Assembly: GCF_022602565.1 (NCBI RefSeq)
Contig: NZ_JALBCV010000007.1
Span: forward strand, 34,987 to 98,986
Source: Rosenbergiella metrosideri
Lineage (GTDB): Bacteria; Pseudomonadota; Gammaproteobacteria; Enterobacterales; Enterobacteriaceae
Length of the DNA stretch: 64,000 nt
Direction: 5' to 3'
Shown: piece after piece, positions 1 through 9,452 of the stretch
How positions within the stretch are numbered: position 1 is the first letter of the stretch
Layout: the number at the start of each line of letters is the position of its first letter
Program-made: the position numbers and the translations under genes
Notes under the pieces: model-generated
What the model was told of the DNA's origin: nothing
The model's input: the letters and a program-made list of their open reading frames with translations, nothing else
Database searches by the model: none

Positions 1-365
1 ACAATAGCGATGGGTGCTGCAGTGGCCAGGCATGTGGTGGTCACAATATCGTTCGCCATCCCTTGGGCAATCCGCGCAATAAGATCCGCGGAAGCCGGAG
101 CGATAATGACTAAATCGGCCCATTTAGCCAGCTCGATATGCCCCATTGCGGCTTCAGCATGAGGGTCGAGTAAATCAGTCGAGACCGGATAACCACTGAC
201 TGCTTGTAGGCTTAATGCGGTAATAAAGGCTTCGGCCGCCTGGGTCATCATCACCCGTACCTCAGCACCTTGTTCACGTAACCGACGTACTAAGTCCGGT
301 GCTTTGTAGGCGGCTATCCCTCCACTTACACCAAGAAGGATACGTTTATTCGTCAGGTTACTCAT
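1..365 (-). CDS. coaBC: Phosphopantothenoylcysteine decarboxylase/synthetase, N-terminal part (partial)
   Basis: Bifunctional enzyme of coenzyme A synthesis: it adds cysteine to 4'-phosphopantothenate and decarboxylates the product. Only the first ~121 residues are in the window; the gene runs off the left edge. The start is the ATG at 365 and the product begins [20 protein letters not shown], the typical start of the FMN-dependent decarboxylase (CoaC, HFCD fold) domain. The segment [20 protein letters not shown], the conserved flavin/active-site loop, lies near residues 90-110. It is divergent from radC across a 236-bp gap, the same arrangement as dfp/radC in E. coli. Identification is firm; the synthetase half is not visible. 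Confidence 0.96.
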   Translation of the reverse strand, partial: MSNLTNKRILLGVSGGIAAYKAPDLVRRLREQGAEVRVMMTQAAEAFITALSLQAVSGYPVSTDLLDPHAEAAMGHIELAKWADLVIIAPASADLIARIAQGMANDIVTTTCLATAAPIAI

Positions 366-601
366 AGGGTGTTGTCCCATCGTATTAGGTCAAACGGTCA
401 GAAAAGAAAGGGTTTGTATCATACCATAAAGCAAACCTATCCCTATATTACAGTCTATCTGTTTGATTATAATCAATTTGTTTTTAATGAACAGAGTGGT
501 TATCAAACGCTGAGAGACCGCTCTAAAATCATGATTCTACCACTGTGATTATGAACAGTAATTACCTAAATTAGCAATGTTAGGTGAGCGGAGGACGAGT
601 C

Positions 602-1255
602 ATGATTGAAAAACCGAGGGAAAAACTTTTATCAAGCGGCGCAGCAACGTTAACCAATAGCGAGTTATTGGCAATATTCTTGCGTACAGGTGGCTCAGGA
701 ATGCCTGTGCTGGAGTTTGCACATTACCTTTTATCACATTTTGGTAGCTTACAAGCTGTGATGAGTGCTAGCCCAGACCAATATGCCACCATAAAAGGAA
801 TAGGGCAGTCGAAATTAAGTCAGATATACGCTATCGCAGAACTCGGTAAACGGTTTTTCCAAGAAAAACTTCTCTGCCAAGAGAGTATTTCAGACCCGAG
901 CGAGGCTTATTACTACTTAGTGAGTCAGCTTGCCCATCTAGAACGAGAAGTGTTTCAAGTGATTTTTCTGGATAATCGCCACCGTGTCCTTGAGGCGCAG
1001 ACGATGTTTCAAGGAACCATTAATAGCGTTGAGGTACATCCGAGAGAAGTGGTAAAGGAGGCACTACGCTATAATGCCGCGGCAATTATCTTGGCGCATA
1101 ATCACCCTTCGGGCGTAGCGAAACCGAGTGAGGCCGATAAAAAAATTACTCAGCAAATTCAAAAAGCCTGTCAACTATTCAATATCTCGGTGCTCGATCA
1201 CTTTATTATTGGACGAGGTGAATTTTTTTCATTTGCGCAGCATGGATGGCTATAA
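602..1255 (+). CDS. radC: RadC family JAB-domain protein
   Basis: RadC-family protein of 217 residues (E. coli RadC is 222). The N-terminal third holds a helix-hairpin-helix-like region (TIKGIGQSKLSQIYAIAEL). The C-terminal JAB/MPN+ domain has EVHPRE followed by AHNHPSG and an Asp ten residues later, the metal-binding HxHx(10)D signature. A GTG at 584 would add six residues (MSGGRV), but GGAGG at 590-594 sits 7 nt before the ATG at 602, so that start is preferred. Its cellular role is unsettled: the old link to DNA repair in E. coli was withdrawn. It stands upstream of rpmB, as in E. coli. Confidence 0.93.
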   Translation: MIEKPREKLLSSGAATLTNSELLAIFLRTGGSGMPVLEFAHYLLSHFGSLQAVMSASPDQYATIKGIGQSKLSQIYAIAELGKRFFQEKLLCQESISDPSEAYYYLVSQLAHLEREVFQVIFLDNRHRVLEAQTMFQGTINSVEVHPREVVKEALRYNAAAIILAHNHPSGVAKPSEADKKITQQIQKACQLFNISVLDHFIIGRGEFFSFAQHGWL

Positions 1256-1342
1256 CCTTGAAAAAAAAGGTTAAAAAAAAGACAATTAACCGAAAAAGTG
1301 TACTTTTTCATCGATCCTAAGAGATCTTTATCTGTTCGGGTC

Positions 1343-1371
1343 TTGAGCACTAGGCCGACAGGGCGTATACT
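1343..1371 (+). promoter_or_regulatory. Probable sigma-70 promoter of rpmB-rpmG
   Basis: TTGAGC at 1343-1348 and TATACT at 1366-1371 are separated by exactly 17 bp, about 145 nt before the rpmB start. A GC-rich stretch follows the -10, as is common for ribosomal promoters under stringent control. Seen by eye only; no transcription start is known. Confidence 0.55.
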
Positions 1372-1480
1372 ACGCCACCTTTGAGAATCTCGGGTTTGGC
1401 GTTTAGGCCTGCTCAGCGGGTTCACATTGAACTCGCCTGGATAGGTTAAAAGCCTGACGAGGCGGCCAAAACCTAAGTGA

Positions 1481-1753
<273 letters not shown>

Positions 1754-1761
1754 GGAACTGA

Positions 1762-1932
<171 letters not shown>

Positions 1933-1947
1933 TTTTAGTATTCTTAT

Positions 1948-1976
1948 AAAAACCCGGCCCTATGGTCGGGTTTTTT
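1948..1976 (+). terminator. Rho-independent terminator of rpmBG
   Basis: The inverted repeat AAAACCCGGCC / GGTCGGGTTTT has a 4-nt loop and is followed by a T-run. It lies 16 nt after the rpmG stop and before mutM. Confidence 0.9.
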
Positions 1977-1996
1977 GTTTTTAACGGGGAGTACTT

Positions 1997-2806
1997 ATGC
2001 CTGAATTACCTGAAGTCGAAACCACTAAACGGGGTATAGCACCGCATATCGTGGGTGAGACCTTGTTACATGCTGTCGTAAGGCATCCGCAGCTTCGTTG
2101 GCCAGTGTCTGAAGAGATTTATCAGCTTAGTGATGAGACGGTCTTAAGCATAGCGCGACGGGCCAAATACCTGCTGCTTGAACTGAAGCATGGGTGGATC
2201 ATCATCCATCTCGGCATGTCAGGCCGTTTGCGTATTCTAAGTGAAGAGACTCCCCCTGAAAAACATGACCATATTGATTTAGTTTTCAGTAATGGCAAAA
2301 CCTTACGTTATACCGACCCTCGCCGTTTCGGCGCATGGCTATGGGAAACTGACCTCAGCCAGAGCCGGGTTCTACACCATCTTGGACCAGAACCGCTTAG
2401 CGAAGCCTTTAATGCAGAGTGGTTAATACAAAAATCGGCCACCAAAAAAACCGCGATTAAGCCTTGGTTAATGGATAACAAATTGGTCGTCGGGGTCGGT
2501 AACATCTATGCTAGTGAATCGCTTTTCCAAGCCGGTATTCATCCTGACCGCCCAGCAAATGGCTTAACTCATCTCGAAAGTGAAAGGTTAGTCGCGTCGA
2601 TTAAGGCGGTATTACAACGTTCGATCGAACAAGGTGGAACCACCCTGCGTGATTTTTTACAGAGTGATGGTAAACCGGGTTATTTTGCCCAACAGCTTAA
2701 TGTTTATGGGCGTGCGGGCGAGCCGTGTCTACACTGTGGTACCCCGATTATCTCTGGCCGACATGCCCAACGTAGTACCTATTGGTGTCCGAGCTGTCAG
2801 CACTAA
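1997..2806 (+). CDS. mutM: Formamidopyrimidine-DNA glycosylase (Fpg)
   Basis: Base-excision repair enzyme that removes 8-oxoguanine and formamidopyrimidines and nicks the strand by beta,delta-elimination. It has 269 residues, the usual length. The protein starts [13 protein letters not shown]: Pro2 becomes the catalytic N-terminal proline, with Glu3 beside it. The helix-two-turn-helix region carries [10 protein letters not shown] near residue 170. The C-terminal zinc finger is seen as CLHCGTP and CPSC near residues 245-267. The stop codon overlaps that of the convergent coaD gene by 2 nt. Location beside rpmBG and coaD matches E. coli. Confidence 0.98.
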   Translation: MPELPEVETTKRGIAPHIVGETLLHAVVRHPQLRWPVSEEIYQLSDETVLSIARRAKYLLLELKHGWIIIHLGMSGRLRILSEETPPEKHDHIDLVFSNGKTLRYTDPRRFGAWLWETDLSQSRVLHHLGPEPLSEAFNAEWLIQKSATKKTAIKPWLMDNKLVVGVGNIYASESLFQAGIHPDRPANGLTHLESERLVASIKAVLQRSIEQGGTTLRDFLQSDGKPGYFAQQLNVYGRAGEPCLHCGTPIISGRHAQRSTYWCPSCQH

Positions 2807-3288
2807 CTCGCGTTAAATTTAGCCAGTACCGCGTGTTGGATCTCTGCGCTAACAAAGTTTTCGATATTCCCTTGGTGGCGCGCCACTTCTTTAACGATAG
2901 TGGAAGAGAGGAAGGCGTACTGCTCGTTCGGCGTCATGAAAATCGTTTCGAGCTGTGGGTTAAGCTGTTGGTTAGCCTGGGCTAATTGACGCTCGTAATC
3001 GAAATCGGACACTGAACGTACACCGCGAATTAAGACGGTGGCACGGTGTTGTGCTGCGAGCTGGGCTAACAGGCTATTAAATCCAATTACTGCGACATTG
3101 GGTAGGTTAGCCGTTGCCTGTTTCGCGAGTGCGACGCGTTCTTCAAGGCTGAATAACGGTTTTTTACTTGGATTTAAGGCAATGGCAACTATCAGCCGTT
3201 CAAACAGTCCTGCACTGCGCTGAATGATATCTAAATGGCCGAGAGTGAGTGGGTCAAACGTTCCTGGATAAATGGCAACAACCGACAT
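2803..3288 (-). CDS. coaD: Phosphopantetheine adenylyltransferase
   Basis: Fourth step of CoA synthesis: transfers AMP from ATP to 4'-phosphopantetheine. The product is 161 residues. The nucleotidyltransferase motif [12 protein letters not shown] is at the N-terminus, and the second motif [13 protein letters not shown] is near residue 130. A GTG six bases upstream (3294) is possible, but it overlaps the AGGAG ribosome binding site, so ATG at 3288 is chosen. Transcribed 8 nt after waaA in the waaA-coaD operon known from enterobacteria. Convergent with mutM. Confidence 0.97.
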   Translation of the reverse strand: MSVVAIYPGTFDPLTLGHLDIIQRSAGLFERLIVAIALNPSKKPLFSLEERVALAKQATANLPNVAVIGFNSLLAQLAAQHRATVLIRGVRSVSDFDYERQLAQANQQLNPQLETIFMTPNEQYAFLSSTIVKEVARHQGNIENFVSAEIQHAVLAKFNAS

Positions 3289-3296
3289 ATTCACTC

Positions 3297-4574
3297 CTAA
3301 TGAGATTGCGCGTTAAGATAGGGTTCGACGATATGCAGTAATTGTTGAAGAGCGCCTTGATTTTGATGCAAGACATCTACCGCATGCAAACCATAATATT
3401 TACGTAAATCACTGTCTGCGAGAAGTTGTGTCATCTCTTGGAATAATGCCGTGTGATCGGCGACAGTGATTAACCCTTGAGCTTGTTCAAGTCGCCCGCA
3501 AATATCCTTAAAGTTCCAGATATGCGGACCCATGATCACCGGAATGGCATGGGCTGAAGGTTCTAAAGGATTATGTCCGCCACGCTCCACTAAGCTGCCT
3601 CCGACAAAGGCCACATCAGCAATTCCATAAAGTAACATCAGTTCGCCCATGGTATCGCCAATCAATACCTGCGTTGCTGCATTAGGCGTCTGATTGTCAC
3701 TGCGCATTAGCGGTTCAAAAGCCAATTTTTCTGCAAGTTCTTTTACCGATTGAAAACGCTCTGGATGACGAGGCACTAAAATCAGTAATAGAGTAGGGAA
3801 TTGAGAGAGTAGCTGGCGATGCGTCTCCAAAATAATACGTTCTTCCCCTTCATGGGTACTCGCCGCGATCCATACTGGGCGATGGGCGGCCCATTGTCTG
3901 CGTAGAGCGACTGCCTTGGCGGCCAGTTCAGGCGTAACGGAAATATCGAATTTTAAACTGCCCGTCACGGTGACTTGCTCGGATTTAGCCCCTAAGGCAA
4001 TAAATCGCTTACCATCCTCACTATTTTGTGCCGCAATACAGCTAATTTTTTGCAAAAGCTTGGCGAGTTCACTTCCTAGCTTTTGATAGCGTGTAGCCGA
4101 GCGTTCGGATAAACGCGCATTAGCAATGATTAAGGGTATTTGGCGACGATGTAAGGTATGGATAATATTTGGCCAAAGCTCGGTTTCCATAATGATGACT
4201 AAACGCGGCGCGGCGGTATCTAAAAAGCGATTAATCGCTGTGGGCAGATCATAAGGCAGATAAACATGCGAAACATTTTTACCAAAAGCCGACTGTGCTC
4301 GCTCTGAGCCGGTTGGCGTCATCGTCGTTACAGTAATAGGGATAGTGGGATACTGATATTGCAGGGCCCTGACTAAGGGGATTGCGGCGAGTGTCTCACC
4401 GACCGACACGGAATGCAGGACAATACCTCCAGGCACCACTTTACCTTTGCAATAACCATAACGTTCTTTCCAGCGTAGGCGGTATCCCGGCAGTTTTTTA
4501 CCACGGTGCCAAAGTCTAATCCAAATCAACGGTTGGACGAGATAAAGTAAAAGGGTATAAACGGCAGTCAGCAT
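3297..4574 (-). CDS. waaA: 3-deoxy-D-manno-octulosonic acid (Kdo) transferase
   Basis: Inner-membrane GT-B enzyme that adds two Kdo residues to lipid IVA, starting the LPS core. It has 425 residues, full length. The N-terminal hydrophobic anchor covers roughly residues 1-20. HSVSVGETLAAIPL near residue 55 carries the conserved Glu proposed as catalytic base. The C-terminal half has the CMP-Kdo binding loop GGSLVERGGHNPLEP. First gene of waaA-coaD. Divergent from the waaG operon across a 352-bp gap. Confidence 0.97.
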   Translation of the reverse strand: MLTAVYTLLLYLVQPLIWIRLWHRGKKLPGYRLRWKERYGYCKGKVVPGGIVLHSVSVGETLAAIPLVRALQYQYPTIPITVTTMTPTGSERAQSAFGKNVSHVYLPYDLPTAINRFLDTAAPRLVIIMETELWPNIIHTLHRRQIPLIIANARLSERSATRYQKLGSELAKLLQKISCIAAQNSEDGKRFIALGAKSEQVTVTGSLKFDISVTPELAAKAVALRRQWAAHRPVWIAASTHEGEERIILETHRQLLSQFPTLLLILVPRHPERFQSVKELAEKLAFEPLMRSDNQTPNAATQVLIGDTMGELMLLYGIADVAFVGGSLVERGGHNPLEPSAHAIPVIMGPHIWNFKDICGRLEQAQGLITVADHTALFQEMTQLLADSDLRKYYGLHAVDVLHQNQGALQQLLHIVEPYLNAQSH

Positions 4575-4926
4575 TGTGTTATCGGTTGGCCTGAAAGATG
4601 AAATTAAGCCGTCGATATTACCAGAAAAAAAGGGTTCTCACATTATCCCTACACCTTCAGACTTATCTGTTTACGTGACTCACTCACCGCCGTACTTGAG
4701 CCGTGCCATCGCTCGAATAGCGCCCACTCATCGTCTTAATTAGTGTAAACTTGGTAATATTGACTGGGCTGCTTATCCATTATCGTTCGTTTCGCGACCC
4801 ATGGGATAATCGAACATTGCGGTGACCTGCACCTTATCGGCCCCTAGCATCTTAATTAATGATAAGAAGCAGCGCTTCAACGAATGAAATCGCCTATTAT
4901 CAAGGCCCCTTAGTGAGGACGTTGAC
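4575..4926. other. Divergent intergenic region waaA / waaG
   Basis: A 352-bp non-coding gap that must hold the promoters of both LPS operons. I looked for the ops/JUMPstart element (GGCGGTAG core) that precedes waaQ operons in E. coli and did not find a convincing copy. No long ORF, tRNA or strong hairpin is visible. GTGAGGAC just before 4927 supplies the ribosome binding site of waaG. Confidence 0.6.
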
Positions 4927-6072
4927 GTGAAAATAGCCTTTTGCTTACATAAATACTTCCCTTACGGTGGGCAGCAACGAGATTTTAAGCGTATTGCGTT
5001 AGCTTGCCAGAAACGTGGTCATCAAGTCGTTGTCTACACTTTTGAATGGCAAGGAGAAAAGTGTCCAGAATTTGAGGTAGTTTTGGTACCGAAACAAGGA
5101 TCTTCTAACCATGCTCGAAATCACTTTTTTAGTCGTTGGATTGCGGATTATCGGCGGTCGCACCCTGATGATCTCTTAGTCGGTTTCAATAAAATGGCGG
5201 GCTTAGATATTTATTTCGCCGCAGATGTTTGTTATGCAGCGAAAACGGCGAAAGAAAAAGGGTTCTTGTATAAACTTACCCCACGCTATCGTAGTTACTG
5301 TCAGGCGGAAAACGCCGTTTTTTCTACGGATTCGCATACAGAAATATTAGTGCTAACGCCTCAGCAAAAAACTGACTTTATTCAGTTTTATCAGACATCT
5401 AATGAACGTTTCCATTTGCTGTCACCGGGCATTGATCCGCAGCTATACTCCTCGCAGCAACGGGATAAATATCGACGGGAAACTCGCCAGCGACTTGGCC
5501 TGACCGGCGACGATTTTTTCCTACTGCAAGTCGGGTCTGATTTCCGGCGTAAGGGTGTGAAACGGAGTATCGCCGCGATTGCCGCGTTACCGTCATCGAT
5601 CAAGGACAAAGTAACGTTTTGGGTGGTCGGTGCAGATAATGCGGCCAGTTGTCGGCATTATGCAGAAAAACTAGGTATAGCGGCTCACGTCCATTTCCAT
5701 CAAGGAAGAGACGATATTCCCCAATTGATGGCCGCTGCTGATCTCCTCCTTCACCCTGCTCATCAGGAAGCCGCGGGTATCGTCCTGATTGAAGCTTTAG
5801 CCTCAGGGCTGCCTGTTATCTGTACGGAAGTTTGCGGTAATGCCCCCTACCTCTCTGCAGCCGGAAATGGCAGAGTGATCAGCGAACCTTTTGATCAAGA
5901 GGCATTCAATCAAGTTCTCTCTGACGCCTTACAAGATCCACATCAGTTAGCATTATGGTCACAGGCAGGGTTGGCGTACTGTGAACACCATGATGTTTAT
6001 CGTTTGCCAGAACAGGCGGCAGATATTATTGAAAAGAGAGTAAAAGATGCTGCAACTCGAACAGCCTTTTAA
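4927..6072 (+). CDS. waaG: LPS core glucosyltransferase I (WaaG)
   Basis: GT4-family GT-B enzyme that adds the first outer-core glucose to heptose II. The protein has 381 residues. It opens with AFCLHKYFPYGGQQRDFKRI, the WaaG signature, and shares VGFNKMAGLDIYFAADVCY and LLQVGSDFRRKGVKRSI with E. coli WaaG. The donor-binding E-x7-E motif is EAAGIVLIE near residue 288. Start is GTG 4927 with GAGG about 9 nt upstream. The next gene, waaP, starts inside its last 26 nt. In E. coli waaQ precedes waaG; here waaG is first in the operon. Confidence 0.95.
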   Translation: MKIAFCLHKYFPYGGQQRDFKRIALACQKRGHQVVVYTFEWQGEKCPEFEVVLVPKQGSSNHARNHFFSRWIADYRRSHPDDLLVGFNKMAGLDIYFAADVCYAAKTAKEKGFLYKLTPRYRSYCQAENAVFSTDSHTEILVLTPQQKTDFIQFYQTSNERFHLLSPGIDPQLYSSQQRDKYRRETRQRLGLTGDDFFLLQVGSDFRRKGVKRSIAAIAALPSSIKDKVTFWVVGADNAASCRHYAEKLGIAAHVHFHQGRDDIPQLMAAADLLLHPAHQEAAGIVLIEALASGLPVICTEVCGNAPYLSAAGNGRVISEPFDQEAFNQVLSDALQDPHQLALWSQAGLAYCEHHDVYRLPEQAADIIEKRVKDAATRTAF

Positions 6073-6844
6073 GCAGGCGTGGGCGCACAGTGACCCTTAC
6101 GCAGAGATCTTGGCGCTGCAAGGTGAGATATTTCGGCAAGTAGAAGCGAGAAAAACTCTACGTTTTGACTTTGCTGGAGAAAGCTACTTCGTAAAATATC
6201 ACCGGGGGACGGCGCTAAAAGAGGTACTCAAAAATCTGATTACGCTACGTTTACCTGTGCTAGGCGCGAAAAATGAGTGGTTGGCTATTCAGCATCTTCA
6301 CAGCGTCAACGTCCCTACGATGACGTGCTATGGGTATGGTCAGCGTCATTGGAACCCATTAGAACGCGAATCGTTTATCATCACAAAAGATTTAAATCCG
6401 GCGATCAGCCTTGAAGACTATTGTGCGAATTGGGCAACTCAACCGCCTCCCTATTCTGTAAAAAGGGTGCTAATTAAACAGTTAGCGCGCACTGTTGCCG
6501 CGATGCATCGCTCGGGTCTTAATCATCGAGATTGTTATATCTGCCATTTTCTTTTGGCGTTACCTTACGATACCGAACAAAACGATCCGAAACTGTCGGT
6601 CATTGATCTGCACCGCGCGCAAATATGGAAAAAAATGCCCGTACGTTGGCGGGATAAAGACCTTATCGCGCTTTACTACTCAAGCTTTCCTTTGGGACTT
6701 TCTTTACGAGATTACTGCTACTTTTTGACAGAGTATTTTTCTTGTTCTGCACGAGAGGTTTTCCGTCAAGAAGCTCGCTTGATACGGCAGGCACAGAAGA
6801 AAGCGGAAAAAATCAAACAGCGTACGCTAAGAAAGAATCTATAA
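6047..6844 (+). CDS. waaP: LPS core heptose I kinase (WaaP)
   Basis: Phosphorylates heptose I of the LPS inner core, a modification needed for outer-membrane integrity in E. coli and Salmonella. The 265 residues match the family length. It has a protein-kinase-like fold: AGESYFVKYHRGT (ATP lysine, about residue 50) and HRDCYICHFLL near residue 162, whose Asp is the catalytic base, followed by VIDLHRAQ (metal Asp). It overlaps waaG by 26 nt, so translation is probably coupled. Confidence 0.96.
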   Translation: MLQLEQPFKQAWAHSDPYAEILALQGEIFRQVEARKTLRFDFAGESYFVKYHRGTALKEVLKNLITLRLPVLGAKNEWLAIQHLHSVNVPTMTCYGYGQRHWNPLERESFIITKDLNPAISLEDYCANWATQPPPYSVKRVLIKQLARTVAAMHRSGLNHRDCYICHFLLALPYDTEQNDPKLSVIDLHRAQIWKKMPVRWRDKDLIALYYSSFPLGLSLRDYCYFLTEYFSCSAREVFRQEARLIRQAQKKAEKIKQRTLRKNL

Positions 6845-6860
6845 AGGAATGAGAGGCGCT

Positions 6861-7904
6861 ATGACCGCTGAAAAAACGTTGTCGATTATGTCGTTACTGG
6901 CATGCGAAAAGGCAATCCAACAACAGATTACCCTTGACCCTTGTGCAGTAAAGGATGATGACGTCCAGCTTCATGTGGGATGGGGGGCAGACGGTGACTT
7001 TTTATTAGGCAGTGAGATCTCAATGGTTTCCGTCGCCAGTAATAACCCATCAATTCGTTTCCACTTTCATCTATTCAGTAACGATATTCCGCGTATCGAT
7101 CAGCAAAAAATGGTCGAACTCGCTGAACAATATGCTTTGAAGGTGACACTTTATACTCTGGATAACGACTACTTCGCCCAACTCCCCACCAATAGACTGT
7201 GGTCATCGGCGATTTACTACCGTTTTATTATGGCTGAGATAGTGGCTCAGACTGCTGCGACCATGCTCTATCTGGATGCGGATGTAGTCTGTCAAGGCGA
7301 TATTAGCGCGTTGCTCGATGTGGACCTTGATAATCACGTCGTCGCGGCGGTCCCCGAACGCGATGCTATCTGGTGGGCACATCAAGCAGAAGTGTTAGGG
7401 TGCAAAGCGCTCGCCCAAGGCTATTTTAATTCTGGGGTGATGCTACTCAATCTCGAAGCTTGGCGGTCTGAAGCCATTTATGAGCATATTTTACGATTAG
7501 CGGCCGACCCACAACAGCAGTCCAAACTTTCATTTTATGATCAAGATCTCTTGAATTTAGCGCTAGTAGACAAAAAAATATTTTTGAATAGCGCATATAA
7601 TACTCAATATAGTCTTAATTATGAGCTTAATGAAGCGAAGCGTAAAAAATTCACTTCTTCCAGCATTTTTATGCATTTTATTGGGCCGACCAAACCTTGG
7701 CATCTTTGGGCGCAGTACCCAAGTGCCAAAGCGTTCCAACTGGCGAAAGCGCATTCTCCATGGAAAGGGGAGCCGTTACAGTTACCTCGGTCAACGTATC
7801 AATATCGGTATTGTTATAAACATCTGATTCATCAGAAACAAACACTTAAAGGATATGGATATTTTTTTAGGTATTTACTTCGTAAACTACTTTCTCGGCG
7901 ATAA
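6861..7904 (+). CDS. GT8-family LPS core glycosyltransferase (WaaO/WaaI type)
   Basis: Probable outer-core hexosyltransferase. The product has 347 residues if started at ATG 6861, which has GAGAGG 4 nt upstream; an ATG at 6849 would add four residues but its Shine-Dalgarno is too close. Family GT8 features: LHVGWGADGDFLLG at the N-terminus, the metal-binding DXD motif in LYLDADVVCQGD near residue 137, GYFNSGVMLLN, and the C-terminal HFIGPTKPWH. E. coli paralogues WaaO, WaaR, WaaI and WaaJ differ in donor and linkage, and these cannot be told apart by eye, so no symbol is given. Its position after waaP suits the second outer-core sugar. Confidence 0.88.
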   Translation: MTAEKTLSIMSLLACEKAIQQQITLDPCAVKDDDVQLHVGWGADGDFLLGSEISMVSVASNNPSIRFHFHLFSNDIPRIDQQKMVELAEQYALKVTLYTLDNDYFAQLPTNRLWSSAIYYRFIMAEIVAQTAATMLYLDADVVCQGDISALLDVDLDNHVVAAVPERDAIWWAHQAEVLGCKALAQGYFNSGVMLLNLEAWRSEAIYEHILRLAADPQQQSKLSFYDQDLLNLALVDKKIFLNSAYNTQYSLNYELNEAKRKKFTSSSIFMHFIGPTKPWHLWAQYPSAKAFQLAKAHSPWKGEPLQLPRSTYQYRYCYKHLIHQKQTLKGYGYFFRYLLRKLLSRR

Positions 7905-7914
7905 ATAGATAGCT

Positions 7915-8631
7915 ATGGTTACTCAATCCAAACTTGCAGGCTACACCGTATACACGAACGGTGATGATCAATTTTTCATCAACATGTTGGATGATTTTCT
8001 TCATTCTCGCTTAACGACGTTGAAAGTATTTCGTAGTATCCCTGATACCAAAGTCAGCTTAGTCGAAAAAGACGGCAGGCTTTATGTCTTGAAAGTGTTT
8101 ACACCTAAAGAAAAGCGGAATGAGCGTTTTTTAAAGTCTTTTTTCCGTGGCGATTACTACTTAACGCTGTTCAAGCAGACCGCAATGCTTCGCGAAAGAC
8201 AGGTGACTTTCCCCAACGATTTTCATCTTCTCGCTGAGACCAAAATCTTCAACTTTGCGAGCCGATTCATTATGATCATCGAATATATCCCGGGTGTAGA
8301 AATGGATATTCTGGCGGCGAAAGGCGAATTGACCGAAGAGATTAAGTCTGAAGTGTTGGAAAGCGTTAAAGTTTTACATCAACATCAGGTTATTTTTGAT
8401 GATGCGCACAAGCAGAACTTTATGCTATCGAACGGGCGGGTAAGAGTCATTGATTTATCGGGTAAAAACTACTCCCGCTTTCGTGCCGCTAAGGATTTTA
8501 TCGACTTAGAAAGACACTTCGGGATCAGTAATTTTCATCGTGGTTTCTCTTACCAATGGGTAAAACGTAAGTCGCAATTTCGTAAAAAATTTAAGGCCTT
8601 CAAGGGGCGTTTGATTGGGCGCTCAGTATAA
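7915..8631 (+). CDS. waaY: LPS core heptose II kinase (WaaY)
   Basis: Phosphorylates heptose II of the inner core. The 238 residues match E. coli WaaY in DTKVSLVEKDGRLYVLKVF, KRNERFLKSFFRGDYY and TFPNDFHLLAETKIFN. The kinase-type loop reads DDAHKQNFM near residue 162, with VIDLSGK after it; E. coli WaaY has DPHRGNF at this point. The C-terminus is basic. It ends directly against the GTG of waaZ. In E. coli WaaY acts after WaaQ has added heptose III; no waaQ is seen in this cluster. Confidence 0.93.
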   Translation: MVTQSKLAGYTVYTNGDDQFFINMLDDFLHSRLTTLKVFRSIPDTKVSLVEKDGRLYVLKVFTPKEKRNERFLKSFFRGDYYLTLFKQTAMLRERQVTFPNDFHLLAETKIFNFASRFIMIIEYIPGVEMDILAAKGELTEEIKSEVLESVKVLHQHQVIFDDAHKQNFMLSNGRVRVIDLSGKNYSRFRAAKDFIDLERHFGISNFHRGFSYQWVKRKSQFRKKFKAFKGRLIGRSV

Positions 8632-9432
8632 GTGGCTACCATCTCATTTTTTTCCCGAGCGCAACTTGCTCAGTTACGCGAACAAAGAAGGCACACAACG
8701 TGCCTTCTCTTTCTCTCCGGACCTTCGGCCTCTGAGGTTCCGCTTTCGCGGTTACGCGCCACGGATATTATCGCGGTCAATGGGTCGGCGGGCTACTTAC
8801 TGGATCAGGGGATTAAACCCTTTATCTACTTGGTGACCGATGGTCGATTTGCAACGCAGCGTTTTGAAGCCTTTCAGCGGCATGTCACCGCAGCGACCTT
8901 TACGTTTATCAACCAGGAAGTCTTCGATGCCGCTCCCAGCGACTTACAGCGTTGGCTCGCTGAACGCTGCTTTATTTTGAAAGAACTCTATAAAAGAGAA
9001 AAGTCGGGGCCTATAAAGAAACTCAAATATGCGTTTTTTTGCGCGCGGCATCCGAGTGTTATGATCGATGTTCCTTTCTCAAGAAAGAAAAGAATGAAGG
9101 GGTTTTCTAAGGATATTACGCTTGGCTACTGTAACTGTAAAACGGTCGCCTATGCCGCTATCCAGTTAGCCTACTCTTTAGGTTATCCTAAAATTATTTG
9201 CGCGGGTTTCGATTTAACGTCGGGTGGACAACGTTTTTATGACCGTCCGGGTGAGGCGGTAATGCCTTCAGAGATAAGCCAAGATACGCAGAAAATCATT
9301 GCGGTGTTACGTTTTATGAGAGAGAAGGTCAACCCGCCGATCTTTACGCTTTCCACTACAACAGCGATTCCTTACGACATTATTCCTTTGGTCGAACAAG
9401 TGGGTGAAGAGGGCGAATCACGCGATCAATAG
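8632..9432 (+). CDS. waaZ: LPS core biosynthesis protein WaaZ (probable Kdo III transferase)
   Basis: WaaZ is needed for addition of a third Kdo to the inner core in E. coli K-12 type LPS and gives truncated, O-antigen-poor glycoforms. The product has 266 residues. Its start GTG follows the waaY stop with no gap. LFLSGPSASEVPLSRLRATD and IIAVNGSAGYLLDQGIKPF resemble the E. coli protein as I recall it, as do FSKDITLGYCNCKTVAYAAI and ICAGFDLT. A hairpin terminator overlaps the stop codon. Assignment rests on remembered similarity and on position among waa genes. Confidence 0.8.
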   Translation: MATISFFSRAQLAQLREQRRHTTCLLFLSGPSASEVPLSRLRATDIIAVNGSAGYLLDQGIKPFIYLVTDGRFATQRFEAFQRHVTAATFTFINQEVFDAAPSDLQRWLAERCFILKELYKREKSGPIKKLKYAFFCARHPSVMIDVPFSRKKRMKGFSKDITLGYCNCKTVAYAAIQLAYSLGYPKIICAGFDLTSGGQRFYDRPGEAVMPSEISQDTQKIIAVLRFMREKVNPPIFTLSTTTAIPYDIIPLVEQVGEEGESRDQ

Positions 9433-9450
9433 GTGGCTTCGCCACCTTTT
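9431..9450 (+). terminator. Hairpin overlapping the waaZ stop codon
   Basis: AGGTGGC-TTC-GCCACCT is a perfect 7-bp stem with a 3-nt loop followed by TTT. It overlaps the waaZ TAG and probably ends the waaG-waaZ transcript before the broken waaL. Confidence 0.65.
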
Positions 9451-9452
9451 GA

